DNA of 64,000 nt from Hyphobacterium marinum (GCF_036330325.1 NZ_JAZDRO010000002.1:62001-126000), one strand, 5' to 3'; numbered from the stretch's first letter, positions 1 to 8,660 are shown. Program-made: numbers and translations. The notes: generated by a model from the letters alone, not told the origin.

Positions 1-677
1 ATGACGCCGTCAATGCCCTCGATATTGCTGATCATGTCGTTATTGAGCACGGCCTTGATACGCCAGCTCTGCTCAAGTGCGTGGGCGGCAACGATCTGTC
101 CGCCGAACAGGCCCTGTTCTTCGCCCGACAGCCCGGCATAGATGATCGAGCCGGCGAATTCGCGCTGCGAAAGGACGCGCGCGGCCTCGATGACACCAGC
201 CATGCCCGACGCATTGTCATTGGCCCCGGGGGAGTCCGAAGTGCCATCCAGCGGATCGGTGACGCGGCTGTCGATATCGCCCGACATCATCACATAGCGG
301 TCCGGGTCGAGCGTGCCGCGCTGGATCGCCAGCACGGAAACGACTTCGGTCGGTTCAGGAATACGCGTCTCGCCCGAAATCGTGTCAGAGACATAGATAA
401 CCTCCAGACAGCCGCCACAGTCGGCCGAAATCCGCTCGAATTCCTCGAAGATCCAGCGCCGAGCCGCGCCGATGCCCCGTGTGTCGCTTTCGGTTTCGGA
501 CAGGGTATGGCGTGTCCCGAATTCGGCAAGCGTACGGATGTCGGACTCAATCCGGTCAGCCGAGACCGCCGCCACCGTCTCGTAAACGAAGGGCACTTCG
601 GTCGATGGAACAGCCTGCGCCATCACTGGCGCGGACAGGATGGCGGCAAGCGCCGTGGCGGTAGTGAAGCGGGTCAT
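1..677 (-). CDS. M28 family metallopeptidase, C-terminal part outside the window
   Basis: Secreted zinc aminopeptidase/carboxypeptidase-type M28 enzyme; 225 residues are visible and the gene runs off the left edge. Residues 1-20 are a signal peptide ending in PVMA/QA. The M28 core is clear: SGDIDSR at 133-138, GANDNASG at 151-158 (metal-bridging Asp154), SGEEQGLFG at 184-192 (catalytic/metal Glu pair), then LNNDMI with Asp214 as a further ligand. The family normally has His at the first ligand position (GH-x-DS); here the residue is Asp134. The fold call is firm, the activity less so because of that substitution. It lies 45 bp downstream of a membrane-tethered winged-helix regulator on the same strand, so the two are probably co-transcribed. 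Start ATG at 677 is chosen because the signal peptide begins there. Confidence 0.88.
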   Translation of the reverse strand, partial: MTRFTTATALAAILSAPVMAQAVPSTEVPFVYETVAAVSADRIESDIRTLAEFGTRHTLSETESDTRGIGAARRWIFEEFERISADCGGCLEVIYVSDTISGETRIPEPTEVVSVLAIQRGTLDPDRYVMMSGDIDSRVTDPLDGTSDSPGANDNASGMAGVIEAARVLSQREFAGSIIYAGLSGEEQGLFGGQIVAAHALEQSWRIKAVLNNDMISNIEGIDGV

Positions 678-722
678 GGCAAGTTTCTCCGGTCATCTGA
701 GCGGAGAGACTCTAGAGAGTTT

Positions 723-1271
723 TCATCTCTCCTGCGACACCTGTACCAATTCACCGCCCGGCACGGTCTCAAACGTCTCGATATTGACTTCACGCTTGAT
801 GAAAACGGCGAACAGCAGGGTCGCGACGAAAGCCATTGACGCGGCTCCTGCAGCAAAGCTGTAGACGTGGCTGGCCCGGACATGGCGGAAGGGACCACTG
901 CGGAGTCGAGTCACATTGCGCCTCGGCAGACTGCCCGCCGGGACAGGCACGGTGGCAAGCTGATACCCGACGCGCGGCACTGTCACGATCAGGTCGGCAG
1001 GCCCCGCGATCCGGCGCAGGCGAGAAACCGCCTGGGTCAGGGCCTCGTCCGATCCTTCCTCTCCCCAGACCCGGTCGAGCAGTTCGTCGCGGGTCACAGG
1101 TGTCGTGCCATGGTCGATGAGGATCGAAAGCACGCCGGCGACTTTCGGCTCCAGGCGGATCGAGTCACCATTGGCCGCGAGCAGGCTGCGGTCGCGGTCG
1201 AAGATGACTTCGCCGATGGACACACAGCGCGAACCGCGGACGGTAGCGGAAATCGGAGCTTGGGTATTCAT
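723..1271 (-). CDS. Membrane-tethered winged-helix regulator (CadC/ToxR-like)
   Basis: 182 residues. Residues about 15-108 form an OmpR-type winged helix (Trans_reg_C): a beta-strand start (VSIGEVIFDRDR), the LEPKVAGVLSILIDHG helix, a recognition helix near EALTQAVSRLRR, and the wing ending VPRVGYQL. A single transmembrane segment follows at about 134-158, leaving only some 24 residues outside. CadC-like proteins bind DNA from the membrane without a receiver domain. The outer tail is too short for a classical sensor domain, so sensing is probably by a partner or the membrane. Its neighbour downstream is the M28 peptidase, its likely operon partner; the serine hydrolase at 1363 is divergent and could be a target. 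Function is inferred from architecture. Confidence 0.82.
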   Translation of the reverse strand: MNTQAPISATVRGSRCVSIGEVIFDRDRSLLAANGDSIRLEPKVAGVLSILIDHGTTPVTRDELLDRVWGEEGSDEALTQAVSRLRRIAGPADLIVTVPRVGYQLATVPVPAGSLPRRNVTRLRSGPFRHVRASHVYSFAAGAASMAFVATLLFAVFIKREVNIETFETVPGGELVQVSQER

Positions 1272-1362
1272 ACCGTCACCTTTCGAAGACGTTTCGGTCA
1301 GGACTGTAACCGCGTAGTAGCGTAGCCGACGGGTCTTCTTTCACAACTGACGAGCCTGGAAC

Positions 1363-2817
1363 ATGACCATCTTTTCATCCCTTGTCCTTGCCACCGCCCT
1401 GCAGGCCGCCGCGCCACCCGCCGTGTTGGAAGCCGGCACTCCCGCAGAGGTCGCCGCGCGCCTGTCCGCTGCCTACGAACCCATCGCCGAGGCCGGATTT
1501 TCAGGCATCGTTGTGGTCACACATGATGGAGAAATCATTCACGAAGCCGCTTTTGGCGCGGCCAATTATGAAACGGACGAACCGTTTACCACCTCCACGA
1601 CCGTCGACATGGCCTCCATTGTCAAGACGTATACCGGCATGATGGCGGCCCAGCTGATTGCGGATGGCCGCCTGTCGCCGGACGATACGCTGGCCGACTT
1701 CTTTCCCACGGCTCCTGCCGACAAGGCGGGAATTACCCTCCACCAATTGCTGACCCATTCGTCCGGCCTGCCCGGTGCAGTGGCCGATGACGCAGCCCAG
1801 ATCGATACTGCCGAGTTGCTGGATCTGGCCTTCGGTGCCGATCTCCTGTTCGAGCCTGGCACGCGTTATCACTACTCGAACACGGCATTCTCCCTGGTCG
1901 CGGCGATCATCGAACAGATCACTGGGTCGTCGTATGAAGACTATCTGCTGGACGAATACCTGCACCCCGCCGGGATCCGCCGCACTGGCTATGGCCGGGC
2001 ATATGACGCCGGCAACCCGCCTGACGACATGGCATGGACGATGGCCGGTGACCCAATCCATGACTGGACCTGGGGTGGCCCTGAAGCCGGTTGGGCTCTG
2101 ATCGGCAATGGCGGCATGATGACGACAATCGACGATCTGATCGCCTGGCGGAATGCCTACAATTCCGGCGCGCTGATCAGTGAGGAGGCCCGGGGTCTCC
2201 AACAGTCGCCTCATGTTCAGGAGGGCGATGGCGCGCCGAGCCAGTACGGCTATGGCGTGGTTGTCGAAGATCACCCGCAGTTTGGCCGCATCTTCTGGCA
2301 CAATGGTGGGTCCGGTGCCTTCTCCGCCCACTGGCGCGAATATGCCGATACGGGCTACGCCGTCTTTGCCGCCACCAATACGCTCCGTGTCGATGCCGAT
2401 GCCGCCATGCTCGCCGCAACAGGCGGCATATTCGGTGTTGAAATCCAGATCGATAGCCGTGCCGAAACGGTAGACTGGGACGACGTTGATTTTGACCGAA
2501 ACGCCGCGACCCGGCTCGCCGGTGACTTCCTTGATCTCGCACAGGGTGGCATCGAAGCCGATCGCCGAGCCTTTGTCGAAAACCGCATGATCCAGGGCCT
2601 GCAGGACGTCGCGCCAATGGAAGGCCATTTCGGAATGATGGACCAGATCGGTGAAACAGCAAGAAGCATGGCCCTGACCGGCATGACGGAAGACCCGGAT
2701 GAAGGCCTCGTCCTGATCCGGCTCGAAGCCGAAGATGGCCGGGTCATGATCCTGGAGGTCAACTATGAACTGGTTGACGGAATGCCGCGGATGAGCGGCA
2801 TCGGCGTTACCGACTAG
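1363..2817 (+). CDS. Serine hydrolase of the beta-lactamase/PBP4* family
   Basis: 484 residues with a short hydrophobic signal sequence (about 1-17). The N-terminal 350 residues form a class C beta-lactamase-like domain: S85-I-V-K88 (SxxK nucleophile motif), Y171-S-N173 (YxN motif), the QLLTHSSGLP loop at 128-137, and HNGGSGAFS as the HxG-like third element. The C-terminal about 130 residues are a beta-rich tail common in this group. Members include D-alanyl-aminopeptidases, esterases and EstB-type enzymes; true beta-lactamase activity is uncommon, so the substrate is left open. It is transcribed divergently from the winged-helix regulator at 723-1271 across a 91-bp gap. Confidence 0.88.
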   Translation: MTIFSSLVLATALQAAAPPAVLEAGTPAEVAARLSAAYEPIAEAGFSGIVVVTHDGEIIHEAAFGAANYETDEPFTTSTTVDMASIVKTYTGMMAAQLIADGRLSPDDTLADFFPTAPADKAGITLHQLLTHSSGLPGAVADDAAQIDTAELLDLAFGADLLFEPGTRYHYSNTAFSLVAAIIEQITGSSYEDYLLDEYLHPAGIRRTGYGRAYDAGNPPDDMAWTMAGDPIHDWTWGGPEAGWALIGNGGMMTTIDDLIAWRNAYNSGALISEEARGLQQSPHVQEGDGAPSQYGYGVVVEDHPQFGRIFWHNGGSGAFSAHWREYADTGYAVFAATNTLRVDADAAMLAATGGIFGVEIQIDSRAETVDWDDVDFDRNAATRLAGDFLDLAQGGIEADRRAFVENRMIQGLQDVAPMEGHFGMMDQIGETARSMALTGMTEDPDEGLVLIRLEAEDGRVMILEVNYELVDGMPRMSGIGVTD

Positions 2818-2932
2818 GCTGACAGCCGGAACTCCGAATGGGCGGCGGCAGAAGGCGCTGCCGCCCTTTTCCGTAGCCAATCCCGCCGGATGCCCCCTAT
2901 CCTGCCCGCCTGGTCAGGACGTCGGGGGAAAG

Positions 2933-3949
2933 ATGGGATCCGCGCGGCACAATATCGACGCGCTCGACGGGCTCAGGGGACTCGCCGCCTTGATGGTGAT
3001 GGTCAGCCACATGAGCGGATTCGGGCATTTCTTCGAAGCTCGCGGCACCGGCCAGAACGGCGTCATGCTGTTCTTTGTCCTCTCCGGCTTTCTCATGGCC
3101 TACCTCTATTGCGGGGACAAACGCACCGACAATGAGTGGACCGATTATGCCTTCCGCCGCGTCTTTCGCGTCTATCCGCTCTATTTTGCGGTCGTCACTG
3201 GCGTCATTCTGTTTTCATTGGCCGGATCGAGCCATTTCTTCGGGCAGATCACCCTGGCCGACTACTGGCATCTCGTGACCTTGCGGTCCGGATTTTCGGT
3301 CTTCTGGACGATCCCGGTCGAGATGAAATTCTACCTCGTCCTGCCGGTCGTCATTGTCCTCGCGCGCCTGTTCCGTCCCGGGCCGGACCGCCTATTGCTG
3401 TTCATGGCGTTCCTGGTCTTTGCTTTCGCGATTTACCGGGTGCCGGAGAACACGTCGCTACTTAGGGGCATCCCCTTCTTTGCCGCCGGCATGCTGGCCG
3501 GTGTTCTGCATCGTCACCTCGGGACCATCGCCGGGGACGCGCGTTGGCTGCGAATTCTAGCGACTGTTTTGACGCCCCTTCTGTTGCTCGCCGGCTTTTT
3601 CACCCTGCCGCCCCTCTCGGCGGTCACGGGGTGGGTCAATCCGATCTGGTACGCGCCGGTCCTGTTCGCCGGCCTCTATGCGGCGCTGACGCTTGGCGTC
3701 GCCAACGCCGCCGGGCCCGTCGCCTGGATATTTTCCAATCCGATCTCCCGGTATGTCGGGCAAATCAGCTTCGCGGTGTATCTGCTTCACATGCCGGTCC
3801 TGGCGGCTGTTTCACGACTTGACGTCGCCCCGCCCGCCGCGTTCGCACTGGACGTCGTTCTGGTGATCGGTCTGGCCAGCGCAGCCCATTTCGTCATCGA
3901 ACGGCCAATGCGGAATGTCGGCTATGCACTGTCGGCAAGGTTCCGCTAG
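2933..3949 (+). CDS. Acyltransferase 3 family membrane protein (OafA-like)
   Basis: 338 residues, roughly ten transmembrane helices. The N-terminus carries the family signature: NIDALDGLRGLAALMVMVSHM with the conserved His at 27, then FFVLSGFLMAYLY. Residues FWTIPVEMKFYLVLP match the conserved glutamate-containing helix of these enzymes. OafA/ExoZ-type proteins move acetyl or other acyl groups from the cytoplasm onto surface sugars. There is no soluble SGNH domain at the C-terminus. No glycan gene cluster adjoins it, so the acceptor is unknown. A second, unrelated-length acyltransferase-3 gene lies at 6178-7449. Confidence 0.88.
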   Translation: MGSARHNIDALDGLRGLAALMVMVSHMSGFGHFFEARGTGQNGVMLFFVLSGFLMAYLYCGDKRTDNEWTDYAFRRVFRVYPLYFAVVTGVILFSLAGSSHFFGQITLADYWHLVTLRSGFSVFWTIPVEMKFYLVLPVVIVLARLFRPGPDRLLLFMAFLVFAFAIYRVPENTSLLRGIPFFAAGMLAGVLHRHLGTIAGDARWLRILATVLTPLLLLAGFFTLPPLSAVTGWVNPIWYAPVLFAGLYAALTLGVANAAGPVAWIFSNPISRYVGQISFAVYLLHMPVLAAVSRLDVAPPAAFALDVVLVIGLASAAHFVIERPMRNVGYALSARFR

Positions 3950-4043
3950 CCACCATCCGATCCAGCGGCGTTAATGCCCGTTTAGCGAGTGGTCTGGCAA
4001 TCTTCCCGCCTGCACGTGGTGCTGCCTTGGATGGAGTTGCGGG

Positions 4044-5177
4044 TTGAACACCGAAGACACTGGACCGACCGTCAATCAGGCTGCCTACAACACGATGGCA
4101 GCCCTGCTCACAGCCCATGAAAAATATCTCCGTGGAGATGGCGGTGGACGCCGGCTGGCCATGAAATTTGCAGACCTGTCCGGTTTTACCTTCCAGAACC
4201 GGAATTTTTCACAGGCCGAACTGTCAGGCAGCACGATGACCGGTGCCAAACTCGCGGCCTCGAAATTCGTCGGCACCTCGCTGTTCTGCTGCAATCTCAC
4301 GGAAGCCGATCTGCGGGCCGTTGATTTCCGCCGGGCCGACCTGCGTGGCGTGATCCTGAAAGGGGCCAATCTTTACGGTGCCAATCTCGACGAAGCGGAC
4401 TTTCGGGAAGCCATGCTGGTCCGGGCCGACCAGAAAAACGCTTTCCGGGAGGCCCGGTCCTTCGGTCGCGACGCCGAACAGGGCCTGCGCAAGGTGGATT
4501 TCCGGCATTGCTCGCTGAAGCGCGCCCGCCTGGGCGATGCCAAGCTGCAAGGAGCCGACTTCTCCGGGGTCAATCTCAGCGGGGCCAATCTCAAGGGTGC
4601 GGACCTTCGCAGTGCGAAGTTCAACGGAGCCATCCTGTCGGATGTGGACCTCAAGGGCGTTCGTATCGACACAGACGCCATCAAGGACTGTATCCTGTCG
4701 CCCAATGAGGACGCGATCGCGCGGGTTCCCGAATTGATGAAGGCACTTGCGGAAGCCGAGGCCTGGGCCATCGGGAGCACGCAGCCAGGCGGCGCAGCCC
4801 ATATCCGCCTTGCTGACATGCGCCCGCTCGGGTCCGCGCTGCAGAACCGGAAACTGCCCAAGAGCCGGTTTGAAGACTGCCGCTTCATTGAAAGCGATTT
4901 CAGCGGCTCGACGCTGGCGGGCAGCCAGTTTATCCGCTGCGACCTTCGGGGGGCGCAATTTGCCGGATGTGATTTGCGCGGTGCCCGATTCGAGAATTGT
5001 GTCCTGTCCTTCGCCGACTTCCGAAGCGCTCAGCTAGGCGCGATAGCGTCGGGCAGCGGTGAACGGCTGGATGTCGATTTCACCGGCTCATCAACGGTTG
5101 CCGCCCAGTTTTCAGCTGCCGACCGAGAACGGCTGAACCTGGCCGAAACACCGGGCACGAACCGCGCGGTGGGATAA
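4044..5177 (+). CDS. Pentapeptide-repeat protein
   Basis: 377 residues, with two runs of A(D/N)LxX repeats that fold as right-handed quadrilateral beta-helices: about 40-210 (for example ADLSG, AELSG, ADLRA, ADLRG, ANLYG, ANLDE, ADFRE, ADFSG, ANLSG, ANLKG, ADLRS) and about 255-355 (SDFSG, CDLRG, CDLRG, ADFRS). A non-repeat linker of about 45 residues between the two runs (near EDAIARVPELMKALAEAEAWA) is predicted helical. No signal peptide, so probably cytoplasmic. Some such proteins shield gyrase from toxins or quinolones, but nothing here shows that role. The start is TTG at 4044, supported by a GGAG just upstream; no better ATG exists. Confidence 0.85.
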   Translation: MNTEDTGPTVNQAAYNTMAALLTAHEKYLRGDGGGRRLAMKFADLSGFTFQNRNFSQAELSGSTMTGAKLAASKFVGTSLFCCNLTEADLRAVDFRRADLRGVILKGANLYGANLDEADFREAMLVRADQKNAFREARSFGRDAEQGLRKVDFRHCSLKRARLGDAKLQGADFSGVNLSGANLKGADLRSAKFNGAILSDVDLKGVRIDTDAIKDCILSPNEDAIARVPELMKALAEAEAWAIGSTQPGGAAHIRLADMRPLGSALQNRKLPKSRFEDCRFIESDFSGSTLAGSQFIRCDLRGAQFAGCDLRGARFENCVLSFADFRSAQLGAIASGSGERLDVDFTGSSTVAAQFSAADRERLNLAETPGTNRAVG

Positions 5178-5239
5178 TCGTCTCGTTCTGGCGGTGTCGC
5201 AAAATCTGCCCCGACCAGCAAAGCCGTAATCGCCATGGA

Positions 5240-5539
5240 TTACTGATTGCCCAGTAGATCGCCAATCGCCTTGACGTAATTGGCGAAAGCGATCTTGCCT
5301 GTCTTGGTGATCCGCGCCTGGGTGAGCGACTTGCGATCAACAAAGCTCTTCTCGATCTGGATGTAACCGGCATCTTCGAGCTTGCGCAGCTGCACGGACA
5401 GATTGCCGCGCGTGGCGTCAAGCGCCTTCGCAAGCTCGGAAAAGTCGGCCACTTCGGTATTCGACAAATAGGTCATCACACCCAGCCGCAATCGGCCATG
5501 GATGATTTCGTCAAGTTTGCCGATGCCTTGCGTGGGCAT
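5240..5539 (-). CDS. Small winged-helix transcriptional regulator (MarR/ArsR-like, HTH_27 type)
   Basis: 99 residues, essentially one winged-helix domain. IHGRLRLGVMTYLS is the first helix, FSELAKALDATRGNLSVQLRKLEDAGYIQIEKSF the helix-turn-helix, and the TQARITKTGKIAFANYVKAI segment the wing and last helix. Such single-domain regulators usually repress the membrane-protein gene they sit with. Start ATG at 5539 is chosen over in-frame upstream codons because those would overlap the neighbouring gene. It begins 2 bp after the stop of the membrane-protein gene at 5542-6165, so the two are almost certainly one operon. Confidence 0.85.
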   Translation of the reverse strand: MPTQGIGKLDEIIHGRLRLGVMTYLSNTEVADFSELAKALDATRGNLSVQLRKLEDAGYIQIEKSFVDRKSLTQARITKTGKIAFANYVKAIGDLLGNQ

Positions 5540-5541
5540 TG

Positions 5542-6165
5542 CTAGTCGGCGTCCTCGTCGGCGGCGGTCTTCATCATTTTCCAGCCTGGCAGGGCGAGCA
5601 GGAGGAACATCGCAAGGGAGGCGATCAAGACATAGGTCGCGGTCGAATTGGTCACCGCCAGCCCGATGGCAGCCACAAACCAGCCTGCCGCGACACTGCC
5701 CAGCCACAGCTTCCGGCTCAGACGATAGGCAATCGTCCAGGCCCCGCCCTGGAAGATGAACAATATGGGCGTGTAGTAATCCCATATCGCCACATTCGAA
5801 TCCCTGATCGAGAACACGATAAACACCGTGACAAGACTCAGATTGATGAGCCCTGCGGCCATGAAGGCGGCTTCATACGCCCGGCCTATGGCCGTCCGGG
5901 TTCCCTTGTTCCGGTGGCTCCAGATTATCCAGGCCAGAACCGCGAGGAACAGGACCGTACACCCAATCACAAAGACCAGGTAGAACGGCGAAGGCAGTGG
6001 GATGAGGCCGACAGCCGCACCCCACTGCACCAGCGTTTGAAATCCATAGATCAAACCCGCAGCCAGGAAAGACTGGCCCATGGCTCTGTTCGGAGTCGTC
6101 GGGCTGTCGGCCAGCGCCCGCATGAAGGCGAGGTTTTCTCGGGCTTGATCGATGTCATTGGTCAT
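5542..6165 (-). CDS. Integral membrane protein paired with an HTH regulator
   Basis: 207 residues with about six transmembrane segments (near 30-50, 58-82, 100-120, 126-146, 152-172, 178-195) and short polar ends (MTNDIDQARENLAFMRALAD at the start, KTAADEDAD at the end). The N-terminal cytoplasmic helix plus paired segments resembles small uncharacterised membrane proteins that travel with HTH_27 regulators. No transport or catalytic motif is visible. It lies directly upstream of the regulator at 5240-5539 and 12 bp downstream of the acyltransferase gene at 6178-7449, giving a likely three-gene operon on the minus strand. Confidence 0.75.
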   Translation of the reverse strand: MTNDIDQARENLAFMRALADSPTTPNRAMGQSFLAAGLIYGFQTLVQWGAAVGLIPLPSPFYLVFVIGCTVLFLAVLAWIIWSHRNKGTRTAIGRAYEAAFMAAGLINLSLVTVFIVFSIRDSNVAIWDYYTPILFIFQGGAWTIAYRLSRKLWLGSVAAGWFVAAIGLAVTNSTATYVLIASLAMFLLLALPGWKMMKTAADEDAD

Positions 6166-6177
6166 GGCGTTCTCATT

Positions 6178-7449
6178 CTATTCGGGCGCAGCAATCGGCG
6201 ACGGCGTCTGAGCACTTTTCGCCTGCTTTGCCGTGTTTGGCGAGTGCGCGTCCGGGGTTTTGGCCCCGTACCGGCGGCCATTCAGCCATCCGCCGAGCCA
6301 GCTGCGGCGGACCAGCAACTGATAAGAGCCGGTCGCCAGGACCATCGTGATCGACAGTATGAACGCGTATTTCGCGATCGCCGGCAGCTCGACGTCAGAG
6401 ACAGCGACCTGCAAGGCCATCACAATCGGCAGGTGGACAATATAGATCCAGTAGGACGCATCAGCCGTGTACCGAGCCGTCGCACTTTCCCTGGCAAACA
6501 GCTTCATGGACAGGCCGATCAGACCGAAGGACCAGGCCCAGCCCGCTGCGCTGTAGGCCAGGGCATAGCCCAGGACCGGCAGTGTCTGCTCTCCCGCCTG
6601 AAAGCTGGGCGGGATGCCGATGTACGTCACACAGCCTGCAGTCAGGGCGATTGCAATGGCCGTGTTGAGCATCCAGAACGCCCGTAATCGCACCAGCAGA
6701 TCGATCCGGCGGTGCAAGAGCCAACCGAACAGGAATGCCGCGCCATAGCCCGTCAGAGCAGCGAGGTTTGGGAAGAGGCCGGTATCGGGCGTCGGAATTC
6801 CGAACCACATCATCCAGTTCTCGGCATTCATGAACGCCGCGGTCAGCGGAAGGGCGACCAGCACCAGCCCGAGCGGGCTGAACGTGACGAGCCCGGTCAG
6901 CCGGTCGAGGAGCGAACCCAGGCGATCCTTGCGATCCACCACACGGATCATCCCGCGCCCCAGTATGGCGACCGGATAGAACAGGCAGAGCAGGTAGAGA
7001 AACCACAAATGGGTCAGCGGAAAGTTCTGGGCCGACAGCGGGGGCTGTTCCGGTGCTTCCGGCGCTTCGCCGCCATTGGCCTTGATTGCGCCCCAGATGA
7101 TGACCGCAACAATCGCTGCGAACACAGGCATCCAGAAGGCGACGAGTGGAAGCGCAACCCGTTTGAACCGGTCGACAGCCAGACCGATGGCTCCGCGCTT
7201 CTGATAGGCCAGCCGCGCAAAGAACCCGGCGAGCAGGAAAAACAGTACCATGCGGAAAATGTGCGGCACATAGAAGGTGAGGCCGAACAGGCCCGTCGCC
7301 TGGCTGTCCTGGGCAATCCACACGGGAATTCCGTATGGCCCGGGCAGGAAGGACATGCCGGCATGAAGTACGACGCCGAGCAACAAGGCAAAGGCCCGCA
7401 GGGCGTCGAGACCGTGCAGGCGGGCGGTGGGGGAGGATGTGTTGGACAT
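6178..7449 (-). CDS. Acyltransferase 3 family membrane protein (OpgC/MdoC-like)
   Basis: 423 residues, ten or more transmembrane helices. RLHGLDALRAFALLLGVVLHAGMSF carries the conserved R/H motif of acyltransferase-3 proteins, followed by FRMVLFFLLAGFFARLAYQKRG. The long first loop and the PLTHLWFLYLLCLFY helix resemble OpgC/MdoC-type succinyl/acyl transferases more than OafA. Start ATG at 7449 is preferred over one at 7479 because a GGAG precedes it by about six bases and the acyltransferase signature begins soon after. It is first in the probable operon with the membrane protein and regulator. A 31-bp inverted-repeat element lies just upstream (7483-7513). Confidence 0.86.
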   Translation of the reverse strand: MSNTSSPTARLHGLDALRAFALLLGVVLHAGMSFLPGPYGIPVWIAQDSQATGLFGLTFYVPHIFRMVLFFLLAGFFARLAYQKRGAIGLAVDRFKRVALPLVAFWMPVFAAIVAVIIWGAIKANGGEAPEAPEQPPLSAQNFPLTHLWFLYLLCLFYPVAILGRGMIRVVDRKDRLGSLLDRLTGLVTFSPLGLVLVALPLTAAFMNAENWMMWFGIPTPDTGLFPNLAALTGYGAAFLFGWLLHRRIDLLVRLRAFWMLNTAIAIALTAGCVTYIGIPPSFQAGEQTLPVLGYALAYSAAGWAWSFGLIGLSMKLFARESATARYTADASYWIYIVHLPIVMALQVAVSDVELPAIAKYAFILSITMVLATGSYQLLVRRSWLGGWLNGRRYGAKTPDAHSPNTAKQAKSAQTPSPIAAPE

Positions 7450-7482
7450 GACCGTCTCCGTTATTGACACGAAGCACATACC

Positions 7483-7513
7483 ATAGACGTGTTTATGTTG
7501 TTAACGTGTCTAT
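7483..7513 (-). promoter_or_regulatory. Inverted-repeat candidate operator upstream of the acyltransferase operon
   Basis: ATAGAC at 7483-7488 faces its reverse complement GTCTAT at 7508-7513. On the minus strand two ACACGT direct copies lie inside the same 31 bp. This AT-rich patch stands out in GC-rich DNA and sits 34-64 bp upstream of the ATG at 7449, where a repressor would act. The HTH regulator encoded at the end of the same operon (5240-5539) is a natural candidate to bind it. No binding evidence is available from sequence alone. Confidence 0.4.
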
Positions 7514-7673
7514 CCTATTTTCCTTGATACGCCCATGGGGTCAGCCGGATTCGCAGTGACGACAGGCGCAGGCGAACGCGCGAGGATCATTGACCGGCTC
7601 GTCTGGAACGCCGGATATCCGGTTCACACGACTGAACCCGCCGAGCGGAAATTGAGAGCAATCTGGTGGAGAA

Positions 7674-7750
7674 TGGTGGGCCCGGAGGGACTCGAACCCC
7701 CAACCAAGCGGTTATGAGCCGCCGGCTCTAACCAATTGAGCTACAGGCCC
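7674..7750 (-). tRNA. tRNA with CAU anticodon, probably tRNA-Ile2 (lysidine-modified)
   Basis: A full cloverleaf can be drawn on the minus strand: acceptor GGGCCTG pairing with CGGGCCC (one G-U), D stem GCTC/GAGC, anticodon loop CTCATAA with CAT at 7716-7714, T arm GGGGG-TTCGAGT-CCCTC, discriminator A at 7677 and an encoded CCA at 7676-7674. A CAU anticodon means elongator Met, initiator Met or Ile2. The initiator is excluded because positions 1-72 pair and the three-GC-pair signature of the anticodon stem is absent. The CTTGGT run after the anticodon stem resembles E. coli ileX, so Ile2 (C34 modified to lysidine by TilS) is favoured over elongator Met, without certainty. Confidence 0.93.
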
Positions 7751-7930
7751 CACCCCCTTGCCCCGCTTGGCAGCGGGAAGGACGCTCTTGTTACTTGAGC
7801 CTGCTGGCCGCGCCAAGCGCGGATGACGGCAAGCTGAACGACGCCGTCATTCTTTGGCCGCGCGGGGAACCGAGACTGTTGGCTGACGTTGGCGAACCAG
7901 AACGCCAGCAAACCCGCGAAAGGATTACCC

Positions 7931-8656
7931 ATGCTGCGTACCCTTCTTCTGTCCACTGCCCTGCTCATCCCCGCCGCCCCTGCGCTGGCGCAAATGCAGG
8001 ACCACTCTGCCATGCACGGCGAGCATCATCCGGGCCGCATCACCCTGTCTGCGACGGGCGAGGTCCGCGCCGCGCCGGACATGGCCACCGTGTCCGCCGG
8101 CGTCGTCGCCGAAGCCCCGACAGCGGCCGAGGCGCTGCGCGCCAACAACCGCCAGATGAATGGCGTGTTTGATGCGCTGGCGCGCGCCGGGATCGAGCGG
8201 GCCGACATCCAGACCTCGAACCTGTCGATCAACCCGGTCTGGTCAAATTTCGAGGGAAACCGCGAGCGCCGCATCACCGGTTACCAGGCAACCAACACCG
8301 TCACGGCCCGCGTCGATGATCTCGATACGCTCGGCCAGACGATCGACGCGCTGGTCGGATCCGGCGCGAACCAGATCCAGGGTGTGAACTTCATGCTGGA
8401 GGACCGCGACGCGGCAATGCGGGAAGCCCGCCTTGAAGCCGTGGCGGAGCTGCGCGAACTGGCGGACCTCTATGCCGGAGCGCTCGGCGTGGAGCTGGGC
8501 CGGATCATCGAGTTTTCCGAGAGCTCGGGCGGCGGCTATCAGCCCCCGGTCATGTATGCTGCGCGCAACATGGCGATGGACGAGTCCACGCCGATTGCCG
8601 GCGGCGAAGTCGGCATCAGCGTGAGCGTGACGGCGAGCTTCGCCATCGTGGACTAG
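7931..8656 (+). CDS. SIMPL/DUF541 domain periplasmic protein
   Basis: 241 residues. Signal peptide MLRTLLLSTALLIPAAPALA at 1-20. The mature part is one SIMPL (DUF541) domain: ITLSATGEVRAAPDMATVSAGVVAEAPTA at the start, NRQMNGVFDALARAGIERADIQTSNLSINPV in the middle, a YQATNTVTARVDDLDTLGQTIDALV strand-helix, and the VGISVSVTASFAIV final strand. E. coli YggE is a relative; it is linked to oxidative stress, but the molecular role is unknown. The stretch MQDHSAMHGEHHPG after cleavage is His/Met-rich and might bind metal. Start ATG at 7931 is preferred over 7889 since it has an AAAGGA ribosome site and begins the signal peptide. Confidence 0.88.
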   Translation: MLRTLLLSTALLIPAAPALAQMQDHSAMHGEHHPGRITLSATGEVRAAPDMATVSAGVVAEAPTAAEALRANNRQMNGVFDALARAGIERADIQTSNLSINPVWSNFEGNRERRITGYQATNTVTARVDDLDTLGQTIDALVGSGANQIQGVNFMLEDRDAAMREARLEAVAELRELADLYAGALGVELGRIIEFSESSGGGYQPPVMYAARNMAMDESTPIAGGEVGISVSVTASFAIVD

Positions 8657-8660
8657 CGCG

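Noticed and set aside
1501..2880. Minus-strand open frame opposite the serine hydrolase
   Set aside because: Antisense shadow; the plus-strand gene has SxxK and YxN motifs.
5540..5785. Longer N-terminus for the small regulator (to 5785)
   Set aside because: It would run deep into the membrane-protein gene; the ATG at 5539 starts the winged helix.
7535..7717. Short open frame next to the tRNA
   Set aside because: It overlaps the tRNA and has no ribosome site or protein pattern.
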